DNA from: Phycisphaeraceae bacterium | GTDB lineage: Bacteria; Planctomycetota; Phycisphaerae; Phycisphaerales; UBA1924 | Direction of reading: 5' to 3' | Length of the DNA: 64,000 bases | Assembly (NCBI GenBank): GCA_020639155.1 | Contig: JACKHF010000001.1 | Location: forward strand, 434,001 to 498,000 | In this document: in pieces, positions 54,401-62,386 of the stretch | Position numbering within the stretch: the first letter of the stretch is position 1 | Layout of the letters: each line of letters opens with the position of its first letter | Notes under the pieces: generated by a model | Seen by the model: only the letters and a program-made list of their open reading frames with translations | The model's database searches: none | What the model was told of the DNA's origin: nothing | Translations under genes and position numbers: made by a program

Positions 54401-54632
54401 ACCGATTCTCATGACCGCGATCTGCGCTGCGCTGGGGCTTGTGCCGCTCGCGCTGGCTGCTGGCGAGCCGGGCAGCGAACTGCTTGCACCACTCGCCATT
54501 GTCACGCTGGGAGGCTTGCTCAGCTCGACATTTCTTAATCTCGTTATTGTTCCGGCTGGGTTCTCTCTGCTCTGTAAACCATCATCAATACAAGAGAACA
54601 CCAGCAAGCACAACCACGTACACACACACTGA
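51441..54632 (+). CDS. Heavy-metal RND efflux pump (CzcA/CusA type)
   Basis: Proton-driven inner-membrane trimeric pump, 1063 aa. The start LIRFSLDYSSIVILAAIMLVAYAAYRVPRMSVDVFPEL and the porter region GLSGVRRVRSSSAIGLSIVWV place it in the heavy-metal efflux branch. The transmembrane proton relay appears as GVLVDDAIIDVENV in TM4. A second large loop and the 12-TM pattern are complete. The C-terminus ends KHNHVHTH, a histidine tail. The start is GTG at 51441 with AAGGAG upstream. Whether Cu/Ag, Zn/Co/Cd or another metal is moved cannot be decided from sequence alone. Confidence 0.92.
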   Translation: MLKKLIRFSLDYSSIVILAAIMLVAYAAYRVPRMSVDVFPELNAPTVVIMAEAGGLAADEVEQYVTFPIEAAVNGLSGVRRVRSSSAIGLSIVWVDLDWGADLYRARQLVSERIDAVRGNLPEDVHVELTPISSIVGEIMLVSVSSPDGSVSPMELRSFAEFDLRNKVLSVPGVAQVVAIGGDLPEYQVNVDQERLLLYGLTISDVVEAARSSHSTVSGGFLTNTNNQEIPLRQQSRVTSENDIANTIVKHHNGVPVTIGQVADVRLGPALKRGTGSERGLPAVILSIKKTPGVNTLALTEKLDAMFDQIEPVLPDGMTLNRDVVRQSHFINRSIHNVLEVLRDAVIIVTLILILFLLNIRTTIITLTALPVSIAAGLLIMDWLHLGLNVMTLGGLAVAIGVLVDDAIIDVENVFRRLKQNAAAPEQERKRITDVVFDASNEIRPAMVFATIIIVMVFIPLLFLQGLEGRFFRPLGLTYMVSILASLAVALTVTPALCRVLLRGGRNKSHGETDGFLVRWLKAWYAPALRFALRFRVLVLSLAGVATAASLWLASTFGTSFLPSFNEGTFTVFLFAPPGTSLIESDRLARGIEQRLSEIDGVQTVARRTGRAERDEHAEPVSNSEIEVTISPGYDRLDVRAAIDTVLSSVPGIVTQVGQPIEHRLSHVLSGTPAEIAISVYGDDLSQLRSVAKEIETELRSLPGARDVNANREVMITSLPIRYRHLDLANAGLAPADAAEQVRQAIYGETVAMVNQGLKQYGLVVRLTEDQRESIEQIEQLMLRGRSGATIRLRDVADIGPERSSNLITRENAQRKAVISLNVAEGSNLGDLVAEVRERVTPIVQRAGYTVVFGGQFEAQQSATRTIMISGLGVVVIMLMLLHMSTGSFRASLLVMLNMPLAMIGGVIAIFATEGSGFIGNIVGIFGSGNGYIAPVVSIASLVGFITLFGIAVRNGILLINHYNHLMRIDHVPFEEAIVRGSMERLSPILMTAICAALGLVPLALAAGEPGSELLAPLAIVTLGGLLSSTFLNLVIVPAGFSLLCKPSSIQENTSKHNHVHTH

Positions 54633-54644
54633 AAGGAACCCATC

Positions 54645-55151
54645 ATGAAAAACACACGGTACATTTTTGCAGCACTTGGTCTGGCAGCAGCCCTTACCCT
54701 TCCAGGGTGCGAGAAGAAGCCCGCGACCAACAACTCCGGCGACTCGACCACTGGAACCTCACAACCAGACAGTCATGAGCATGCCGATGACCACGCCCAC
54801 GACCACAGTGATGATCACGGACACGACGAAGAGGTGAGTCTCGGCAGTGTGCTGATCGGCGGGCACGAGATCAGCTGCGCCCAGGGGCACGGGACCATCG
54901 AACCCGGGAAGGAACTGCATCTCGTTGTTAAACTTCCCTATTCCGATGATGGGTCAACTGTTGTTCGTGCGTGGATCGGCACGGAGGATCGATTCGCGTC
55001 GATTGTTGCAAGGGGTGAGTACGCACCATCACACGACGACTACGACATCCACGCAGTTGCACCCGATCCATTGCCCGAAGACACAATGTGGTGGATTGAG
55101 ATCGAGAAACCTGACGGCACAAAGCACGTCGGATCAATCCAACCCAGATAA
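54645..55151 (+). CDS. His-rich lipoprotein of the efflux operon
   Basis: A 168-residue lipoprotein. The signal ends in ALTLPGCEKK. Residues about 42-66 are almost entirely His, Asp, Glu and Ser (HEHADDHAHDHSDDHGHDE), a metal-sequestering tract, followed by a compact beta domain (about 70-168) without recognised family. It starts 12 bp after the pump, with AAAGGA upstream, so it is the last gene of the operon. It may deliver metal to the periplasmic adaptor or buffer it. Compare the His/Cys-rich frame at the operon's other end. Confidence 0.85.
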   Translation: MKNTRYIFAALGLAAALTLPGCEKKPATNNSGDSTTGTSQPDSHEHADDHAHDHSDDHGHDEEVSLGSVLIGGHEISCAQGHGTIEPGKELHLVVKLPYSDDGSTVVRAWIGTEDRFASIVARGEYAPSHDDYDIHAVAPDPLPEDTMWWIEIEKPDGTKHVGSIQPR

Positions 55152-55360
55152 CCGGCTGTTCGTTATTTGGTGCCAACTCCGAGCAAGAAACGCATTGATG
55201 CAACAGCTTGCTCAGAAGCTCACTGATTAGTTCGGTGGATATCTCTTTGGCAAGCGATTCGTGCTTTCGATTAAGAGCGACTGCCTACAAGAAAAAGGCA
55301 GACTCAAACTGACCCACTACCCAATATTTGGATAGCACATGTCACGCGGCTCTTTGAAAG

Positions 55361-55873
55361 CTACAACGGGCTCCGCTCAAACTCCGCATGCGGTAAACCA
55401 CTGTCGTCTAGCCTTAGTTTTACTCTGAAGCGGCCTTCACCGAGTCGAACTGCCGCAGCATGTTTTACTGAAGGACCTGTGTCTGAATCAATAGCCACAT
55501 AGAAAACCACAGGATCATTACGCGACAAACCATACGCATCTGATACTTTGCCGCTAATAACTACTTCCTCTTGCGATTTAATCGGAATCCACTTGCTCTT
55601 GTCGGGGCCGATCAACACCGTCTCCATGTTGACAGTTGCAAACTGTACATCTCCTTCTACTGCTATCCAAAGCAAGCCTAAACTCTTGTTCTCAAACTGG
55701 ACTGTCTGATCATATCCATATGCAGGCACGTTTCCCGGACCGAGTCCGTTCAAAGAAGATATTAGCATAAATATCACTATTAACAATACAGCAACAACGA
55801 TCGCAATGAATAGTTTATTCCAGAAGGCTCCAGTCTTCTTACTCTCGGTATTTGTCAAACAATCATGGGCCAT
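55361..55873 (-). CDS. Membrane-anchored protein of unknown function
   Basis: A 170-residue protein that I do not recognise. After a short polar N-terminus there is one membrane segment (about 20-41, FIAIVVAVLLIVIFMLISS) and a beta-rich outer domain (VQFENKSLGLLWIAVEGDVQ, VFYVAIDSDTGPSVKHAAAV). The ATG at 55873 is chosen for the AAAGG upstream; an ATG 22 codons earlier is in frame. The gene is clearly AT-richer than the flanks and is convergent with the efflux operon. The 209 bp between them contain a CTGCCT...AGGCAG hairpin near 55282-55305, without a T-run. Confidence 0.55.
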   Translation of the reverse strand: MAHDCLTNTESKKTGAFWNKLFIAIVVAVLLIVIFMLISSLNGLGPGNVPAYGYDQTVQFENKSLGLLWIAVEGDVQFATVNMETVLIGPDKSKWIPIKSQEEVVISGKVSDAYGLSRNDPVVFYVAIDSDTGPSVKHAAAVRLGEGRFRVKLRLDDSGLPHAEFERSPL

Positions 55874-56656
55874 TGTATTTACCTTTGCCGCTACACATTG
55901 TATTAATACGATTTGTGGCCATGTTGGAGCCTTGGCCATAACATATTATTACATCACCGTATTAACATGAAGGAGTTCGAACCCTCGACATTCACGTTTG
56001 CAACCTGCAAACGCAGATTGTTCACCTGCACTATCGACATCATTTACACGTGCTCTAAAACCACGCAACTGCGCATGGTATGCGGCGATTTTCCGCTGCT
56101 GGCAGCTCTTGGCACGTCCTGCCGTCACCAATGGAGTGGACCTGCACAGAGACTGAGCCCGGCAACCTCTCGATTGTGCAACGTTGGGCACAAATCAGCC
56201 TTGTTAGCCAACATTCTACGGAGCATAACCTCGCATAGCCGAAACGCACGAGCACTTCGTGTACTCGGCGTGGTGGCTCATCTCCTTTTGCGTTGCAAGC
56301 TCTGATGCCACGATTGCTCCTGCGACTCTTTGCACGGATCACGTCATGTGAACATGGAGACCTTGCGCAGCACGATCGGCGATCAAGTCTGTCTGGCTAT
56401 GTGTAGACGGGTGCTCGGAAACATCGTTCACATATCTCTGGCCAGAGATTGCCAGCAGGTTTCAGAGCAAGTGGCCAGATGAAGCCATTCACTCTCTGTA
56501 ACCACACATATCAGAGCCAGCAGGCTTAGATACGCAGGCTTCGAACTGGCACGGGCCTTGCAACTACATCTGTCAGGGCAATGCAGCCGTGTCGTGCTGT
56601 GCCTTTCTGGATCAAACTCACCCCGGTCTGCAAGAAAAAGAAAGAAGGAGCACAAA
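55874..56656. other. Gene-free stretch of about 780 bp
   Basis: No convincing reading frame. A TTCGAA-containing motif (55976-55992, minus strand GGGTTCGAACTCC) resembles a tRNA T arm, but no partner halves were found; the nearby hairpin CGTTTGC-AGGTT-GCAAACG is also tRNA-like in size. AT content is mixed. It could include a decayed gene or an undetected RNA. Confidence 0.35.
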
Positions 56657-57898
56657 GTGACACACAACACAACCAGAGGTATCGCGGGACTTTTCTTGCT
56701 CGCAGCAATGGCGGGCAGTGCAGCTGCGCAAGCGGAGTATGAGTTGCACATTATCGAGGCCCTGTCCACATTCGGGATTCCAGAGTGCTATACGCATGAT
56801 GTGAACGACGCAGGCACTGCAGTCGGATTCATGACGTACACGACGACCCTTCCCAGTGGGAGCATGAGCACGTCATACAAGGGGTATACGTGGACACCAG
56901 CTGGCGGCTCGATTGTGGATACTGCTACATCATCTATTGACACGCTGAATAACACAGGTGATCTGGTTGCTGGGAGTGTTGTCAGGTATATAAGTGGTTC
57001 GACAGCTGTTATTCCAGGGATCGGTTCTTATGCCAACATCCGCCCGTCAGCAATGACGGATACAGGCATGGTGGTTGGTGCGGCTCACTGGCGCAGCACG
57101 AGCAATCAGTCATATGACCGAGCGTTCTACTGGACTCCGGCCACGGGCACAGTCGATGTGGCACAGTTTGTTCCAGCCGCCAGCATGATCCACGACACAA
57201 ACGAGTCAGGACAGGTTGTAGGATATGTGTCGGTCACCTCACAGGAAACAGACACTGAGGCATTCTATTACGACACCGTAACAGGAACGCATGTCGATCT
57301 GCACCTCGCGCTCGCTGGTTCATCTCTTGGAACAAGCAACGCGTACGCGATCAACAACACTGGTGTTGTTGTTGGGCAGGGTTGGGACGGTGCTGTGCAG
57401 ACCGCGTACACATGGTCTCTCGCCAGCGGATTCGAATATCTGCCCGGATTGCAGGGCGGGCTCTCCAGCAATAACACACCACTCGACATCAATGATGAAA
57501 ACATCGTTGTTGGGGCAGCAGCTCCTGCGGGCACATTCTCACGTGTTGCGTACAGATGGTCTCCATCACACGGCATTGAGGATCTGAATGATCTGGTTGA
57601 TCCTGTGAGCGGTTTCATTCTTGATCGGGCTGTTTCGATCTCGAACTCGGGCAACATTGCGGGGTACGGCCACTTCGGCCCTGGATTTGGTACATCGCGA
57701 GGATTCGTGCTCGTTCCGATCGACTCAACATGCTACGCCGACTGCGATACGAGCGGTTCGGTAGATATCTTTGATTACATTTGCTTTGGCAACGAATATG
57801 CTGCCATGGCGCAGTACGCCGATTGTGATTCCAACGGCACGTGGGATATTTTCGATTACATTTGCTTTGGCAACGCGTACAGCACTGGATGCCCGTAA
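56657..57898 (+). CDS. Secreted HAF-repeat protein with dockerin-like C-terminus
   Basis: A 413-residue exported protein. The signal peptide (VTHNTTRGIAGLFLLAAMAGSAAAQ) is cleaved near residue 25. The body consists of about eight HAF-type extracellular repeats, visible as D/I-N-D/N-x-G-x-V-x-G blocks (HDVNDAGTAVGFMTY, LNNTGDLVAGSVV, AINNTGVVVGQGWDG, SISNSGNIAGYGHFG). They probably form a beta-propeller. The end has two dockerin-like repeats. The start is a GTG (56657) with AAGGAG at 6 nt. It is the first of three adjacent large secreted proteins with the same C-terminal module. Confidence 0.82.
   Translation: MTHNTTRGIAGLFLLAAMAGSAAAQAEYELHIIEALSTFGIPECYTHDVNDAGTAVGFMTYTTTLPSGSMSTSYKGYTWTPAGGSIVDTATSSIDTLNNTGDLVAGSVVRYISGSTAVIPGIGSYANIRPSAMTDTGMVVGAAHWRSTSNQSYDRAFYWTPATGTVDVAQFVPAASMIHDTNESGQVVGYVSVTSQETDTEAFYYDTVTGTHVDLHLALAGSSLGTSNAYAINNTGVVVGQGWDGAVQTAYTWSLASGFEYLPGLQGGLSSNNTPLDINDENIVVGAAAPAGTFSRVAYRWSPSHGIEDLNDLVDPVSGFILDRAVSISNSGNIAGYGHFGPGFGTSRGFVLVPIDSTCYADCDTSGSVDIFDYICFGNEYAAMAQYADCDSNGTWDIFDYICFGNAYSTGCP
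57731..57895 (+). repeat. Tandem dockerin-like repeat
   Basis: Two copies: ADCDTSGSVDIFDYICFGNEY and ADCDSNGTWDIFDYICFGNAY. This is the same calcium-loop-plus-YICFGN module as at 45192. Confidence 0.8.
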
Positions 57899-57966
57899 GG
57901 AGCACAGACTGCGTTTCTATTCGAAACACCTAGCCATTGCAGACACAATGCAAACGGAGAAACACA

Positions 57967-60546
57967 ATGACAGACCTATTCCACACACATTCTTATGCTC
58001 GATCGATATGCGCAGCAACGCTTGCCATCTCGATCTGTGCCAGTGCAGTCGCTCAGACAGTCCCTGGGCCTGGTCAGACGGTGCACTGGACAAATGCGAT
58101 GAGTCCGGTGTCTGTCTCGAGCCAGATCACCGTGCCCGATACAGCCACACTCATCATTGATTCGGGTGTGACGGTAAACATCGGGCCGAATGGTCAGATA
58201 CGCATCGACGGGACCGTCCGAGCTGAGGGAACATCTGGGAGCCCGGTGACGATTAATGGTGGCACGAGCATTTTTTCTCCACCTGTCATCGCGCGATCCG
58301 GCGTTCTTGATCTTGCGAATACTCAATGTTCTGCTCTATTGACAACTGCAAACGCGAGCACACTCTTTTCAGAAGCTGCAACAATCGTCGCTCGCAACTG
58401 CACATTCACAAATCAGGGCGGCTTCTATACGCGATGGGGGACTGTTGCGATCTATGATTGCAACTTCAGTGCGGCAACGATTGACCTTAATGACACATAT
58501 GTGATTTATGAGGGGGGCACACTCAGCAACACTGTATTCCGATCGGGCAGATACCATCTTGCCCAAACACTCCACATAGATGGTGTCAGTGCATCGGACA
58601 ACACATCTGATGCGCCATTCCACATTAACGGTTTCGATTACTTCTTTGGTCCCAACAACACGATCCAGAACAATCTATATCCGGTTGTTCTTGATGGCGC
58701 TGGCATTGAACCTGGCAGTACTCTGCCCGTATCAGGGAACATCAACAACCATTTGTATATGCCGGTGCCACAGATCTCGGGATGGGTAACATTCCCAAAT
58801 CTTGGCATGCCGTACGTGGTCAACCATGACCCTAACGAATCTATGTGGCTAGGCGGAAGGCTCGATATTGAACCTGGCGTCGAAGTTGAGTTCATGCCCG
58901 GTGCATATTTCTGGGCGACATACAACTCCGAAATTACCGCAATGGGAACGCCCGAACAGCCCATTACTTTCAAGCCTCATATTCCTGGAACCGAGTTTCT
59001 CACAGTGAACTTCGCAATCAACTCAAACCGCCCGCATGCGCGATACTGGAAGATGACTGGTTCAGAGCTTGGGGTAATTAGTGACGAGACCAAGACGTAT
59101 ATCGATTCATGCGTGTTCGAAGAAAATCAAGTGGGCGCTTACGTGTCGAACTATGGCACTCTGGATGTAAAAGGATCTATCTTTACGAACAATACTGTTG
59201 CTGGAATTCGGACCTCAACACAAACAGGTTCCGTCAGAATGGACGGGCAGTGGAATCCGAACTCATTCGAGAACAACACATACGGTCTTGAGGTGCGGAA
59301 CAACAACAACGCGACTGCCATGAACAACTGGTGGGGAGATCCGTCTGGCCCCAACCATGCAATCTATAACCCTTCCGGCCAGGGAGATAATGTGACGGCA
59401 AACACACTCGTTCAGCCGTGGAGAACAACACCCCCCCAAACAACGAACCATCCTCCGCTCGTCAGAATGCTCCCAATCGGTGCACTCCAGCGCGAGGGGA
59501 ACCAGATTATCCTGCATTGGGAAGTCGAGGACGATGGATTTATTGCAACCCAGCACCTGTACTTTGCTGATCACGATGGGTTGCCACTCGAGATTCTTGT
59601 TCCCGATATCGCACCGAATGCGCGCAGTGTCGCGGTGACGATCCCCGATCATGTCCCATCAAATCTTCTCGATGCAGCGGTGTTCCGTGTTGTTGTTATC
59701 GACGAGCTTGGTCAGCAGGGGTTTGATGAGGTCATGTTCGGATACCCGATCTCGGATGTTCCGGGGACAGTCATACCAACCCCAATCACAGGACCATTGC
59801 AACCCGGACAGAATGTTGATGTCTGCTACACCTCTCAGGGTGCGAGCGGCACGACCAGTGTATATCTCTTCATCGACGATATGCGGTATGCGCAGTCCCT
59901 CGGCGGCGCGCACACCGGCGTGAGTTGCCTGCCACTGGGGCTTGACACACCGGCTGTATCGACAGACCTTGCACGTATCGGTGTTCGTTTCAACTATGGT
60001 AACAACTTCTACAAGTGGGAGTACACACCGTATTTCTCTATCCGGCCTGATGCAAGCACAGGTGATGCGCCGCCGACAGTGAGCCTCACCTCGCTCACAT
60101 CGCCGTCAACCTACGGTAGCAACCAGACTGTACCTGTTACATGGTCTGCCTCGGATGATGACTTTGTTCGCAACGTCGATATTCACGCCTCATACGACAA
60201 CGGCGCAAGCTGGTGCGTGATTGCCCAGGAACTCGATGGATCGAAAGCCCAGTTCGACTGGAAACTTCCCGAACTGGTTGATCCTATGACAGCGATCGTT
60301 CGTGTCATCGTTCGCGACAAGCGATTCCAGGTGACCTCTGCGACAAGCGCGACGATCACTCTAGTGCCGGATGCGCCCTGCTACGCCGACTGCGACAACT
60401 CAGGAAGCCTCAATATCTTCGATTACATCTGCTTCGGCGTTGAGTATGCAGCTATGAGCACATACGCCGACTGCGACAACTCGGGTGCGTGGAACATCTT
60501 CGACTACATCTGCTTCGGCAGCGCATACGCGGCAGGGTGCAACTGA
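57967..60546 (+). CDS. Large secreted beta-helix protein with dockerin-like C-terminus
   Basis: A 859-residue exported protein. The signal peptide is RSICAATLAISICASAVAQ. Residues about 60-500 are a right-handed parallel beta-helix (pectate-lyase-like fold), seen as repeated short strands with Asn/Gly turns (LDVKGSIFTNNTVAGI, MNNWWGDPSGPNHA). WWGDPSGP is a hallmark of such domains. Two Ig-like beta-sandwich domains follow (about 520-820), and the end has two dockerin-like repeats. The ATG at 57967 has CGGAG upstream. Polysaccharide binding or degradation is likely, but no catalytic triad was identified. Confidence 0.82.
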   Translation: MTDLFHTHSYARSICAATLAISICASAVAQTVPGPGQTVHWTNAMSPVSVSSQITVPDTATLIIDSGVTVNIGPNGQIRIDGTVRAEGTSGSPVTINGGTSIFSPPVIARSGVLDLANTQCSALLTTANASTLFSEAATIVARNCTFTNQGGFYTRWGTVAIYDCNFSAATIDLNDTYVIYEGGTLSNTVFRSGRYHLAQTLHIDGVSASDNTSDAPFHINGFDYFFGPNNTIQNNLYPVVLDGAGIEPGSTLPVSGNINNHLYMPVPQISGWVTFPNLGMPYVVNHDPNESMWLGGRLDIEPGVEVEFMPGAYFWATYNSEITAMGTPEQPITFKPHIPGTEFLTVNFAINSNRPHARYWKMTGSELGVISDETKTYIDSCVFEENQVGAYVSNYGTLDVKGSIFTNNTVAGIRTSTQTGSVRMDGQWNPNSFENNTYGLEVRNNNNATAMNNWWGDPSGPNHAIYNPSGQGDNVTANTLVQPWRTTPPQTTNHPPLVRMLPIGALQREGNQIILHWEVEDDGFIATQHLYFADHDGLPLEILVPDIAPNARSVAVTIPDHVPSNLLDAAVFRVVVIDELGQQGFDEVMFGYPISDVPGTVIPTPITGPLQPGQNVDVCYTSQGASGTTSVYLFIDDMRYAQSLGGAHTGVSCLPLGLDTPAVSTDLARIGVRFNYGNNFYKWEYTPYFSIRPDASTGDAPPTVSLTSLTSPSTYGSNQTVPVTWSASDDDFVRNVDIHASYDNGASWCVIAQELDGSKAQFDWKLPELVDPMTAIVRVIVRDKRFQVTSATSATITLVPDAPCYADCDNSGSLNIFDYICFGVEYAAMSTYADCDNSGAWNIFDYICFGSAYAAGCN
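60379..60543 (+). repeat. Tandem dockerin-like repeat
   Basis: Two copies: ADCDNSGSLNIFDYICFGVEY and ADCDNSGAWNIFDYICFGSAY, near-identical to the module at 45192, 57731 and 61971. Confidence 0.8.
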
Positions 60547-60584
60547 AACACGGTGGAAAACAACTAGACACAAGGACACAAACA

Positions 60585-62138
60585 ATGAAGAGACAGTTCA
60601 TTCCAACATCGATCGCTGCAGTGATGCTGGCTGCAGGAACGACATCAGCCGACATCATCGAACAATGGATGCGTGTCTTTGAGGGATCCCCCGCGCGGAT
60701 TCGAGTAGCAGGCAACGGCGATGTCATTGTCGGTGGCTCACGCATTGTTGGGACAGTCTTTAACATCCCGACAAACGTGCCCGTGTACGATGGCTGGCTC
60801 GTCAGACTTGATCCTGATGGAAACATTCTCTGGCAATGGCAGTCAGAGTGGGAAGAGAGTGATTTCCTCGAGGACTTTGCGATTGCCTCCAACGGCGACA
60901 TCATTGCGACGTTCGGGACAGCCACCACACTCTCGACCGGCGATCCCGACAATATTCGCACAGTGCGCATCGATGCAACCGGCAACACAGTCTGGTCTCA
61001 CGAGTACTCAGGCCCAGCTGGTATTGAAAACGCGACCCCGCATCATATTGCCCTTGATGCGAACGATAATGTGTATGTTGCTGGCGAGGAGTATGGTCCT
61101 GGGAGCAACTTTATAGACGGCGTAGTTCTGCGGTACGACAACAATGGTAACCTGCAATGGATCCGCAGTCGCGGGGGTGACATGTGGGATCGCATCGCAG
61201 ATATTGCTGTTGACGCGCAGGGGCGGCTCGGTATTGCTGGATCAGAAACAAGTTCGCCGGGAATCCTCGCGTACATGGCGTCATTGATGGATGCCAACGG
61301 CAACACACTCTGGACATATTATAAAGAACCGTCCGTGCCCGGGAATGCAGATGCATTCGATGTCGAGTTTGATTCAGCAGGCAATCTTGCTGTAACGGGC
61401 ACTGTCGATCTCGGTGCATCCACCGATGACATGCACACGGTGAAACTCTCGCCGACTGGTGCGGTTGTCTGGCAGAGAAACTACAACGGTCCGGGCAATG
61501 GGTGGGATCGTGGCTATGCGCTCGCGATTGGTCTGGACGATCAGGTCTACGCGACTGGCGAAGCATGGAAAGGGTGGAGCTGGGAGTACTTCGACATCCA
61601 GACGCTCGGCTACACTTCATCCGGACAGGTGAGGCTGTTCAACATCTACGGATCAATCGGCCCTGCGTTTGCAGAAGACCAGAGCCTGAACATCGCAACA
61701 TTTCCCAATGGTGAGGTGGTTCGACTCGGATGTGACACAGACAAGCCTGGGCCAGACTACATCATCCATCACTTCGCAGCTGATGGGACACTGATCGATG
61801 CAGTCGAGGGCGATCTCGCTGGCGGCAGCACGTCATTCAGTTGGAAGAATCTCGCGCTCGATCCAAACGGTCGATATGCGTACTTCTCTGGATGGGGTAA
61901 CGGGTTCTCCAGCAACCCGGTGACATGGTCGTCAGTTGTCGTGAAGATTGATCTGGGAGGCACAGCACTCTGCCCGGCAGATTGCGACGAAAACGGCATG
62001 CTGAACATATTTGACTACATCTGCTTTGGCAATGCATACGCAAGTCAGAATCCGTACGCGGATTGTGACGGATCCGGTGGATTCAGCATCTTTGATTACA
62101 TCTGCTATGGCAACAAATATTCAAACGGATGCCAATGA
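60585..62138 (+). CDS. Secreted delta-60/SBBP-type repeat protein with dockerin-like C-terminus
   Basis: A 517-residue exported protein. The signal peptide is MKRQFIPTSIAAVMLAAGTTSA. The body has about eight repeats of the SBBP/delta-60 type. Each has an asp-gly turn and a T/VxxDAxGNxxW segment (DASGNTVWSHEYS-like, LDANDNVYVAGEEYG, LDPNGRYAYFSGWG), which form a beta-propeller. Two dockerin-like repeats end the protein. It follows the beta-helix gene by 38 bp. The body resembles secreted planctomycete proteins of unknown role. Confidence 0.82.
   Translation: MKRQFIPTSIAAVMLAAGTTSADIIEQWMRVFEGSPARIRVAGNGDVIVGGSRIVGTVFNIPTNVPVYDGWLVRLDPDGNILWQWQSEWEESDFLEDFAIASNGDIIATFGTATTLSTGDPDNIRTVRIDATGNTVWSHEYSGPAGIENATPHHIALDANDNVYVAGEEYGPGSNFIDGVVLRYDNNGNLQWIRSRGGDMWDRIADIAVDAQGRLGIAGSETSSPGILAYMASLMDANGNTLWTYYKEPSVPGNADAFDVEFDSAGNLAVTGTVDLGASTDDMHTVKLSPTGAVVWQRNYNGPGNGWDRGYALAIGLDDQVYATGEAWKGWSWEYFDIQTLGYTSSGQVRLFNIYGSIGPAFAEDQSLNIATFPNGEVVRLGCDTDKPGPDYIIHHFAADGTLIDAVEGDLAGGSTSFSWKNLALDPNGRYAYFSGWGNGFSSNPVTWSSVVVKIDLGGTALCPADCDENGMLNIFDYICFGNAYASQNPYADCDGSGGFSIFDYICYGNKYSNGCQ
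61971..62135 (+). repeat. Tandem dockerin-like repeat
   Basis: Two copies: ADCDENGMLNIFDYICFGNAY and ADCDGSGGFSIFDYICYGNKY. The second copy is slightly divergent (CYGN for CFGN). Confidence 0.8.
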
Positions 62139-62386
62139 GCTGGCCTGTCAATCAATCCCAGCTTGGCTGTCGTTTCACGTTGTTATACATGTGTGTCACG
62201 AATCACATTGTCAATGCCATAGCAGATGTTAGAACAAGTGCAAGATAAACATCCAGCAGGACTATTTGGTAAATTTCATGATCCGCAAGTCGCATCAATC
62301 AGATGGCGAGTTGTGGTCGCTCATTTCGGTCGTCATCTGCATAATCTGGATGGCACACGTTTTATGTGTGTAAATGCTCGGCCCAT

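Noticed and set aside
55976..55992. tRNA gene on the minus strand
   Set aside because: Only the T-arm-like motif fits; no acceptor or D-arm partner within range.
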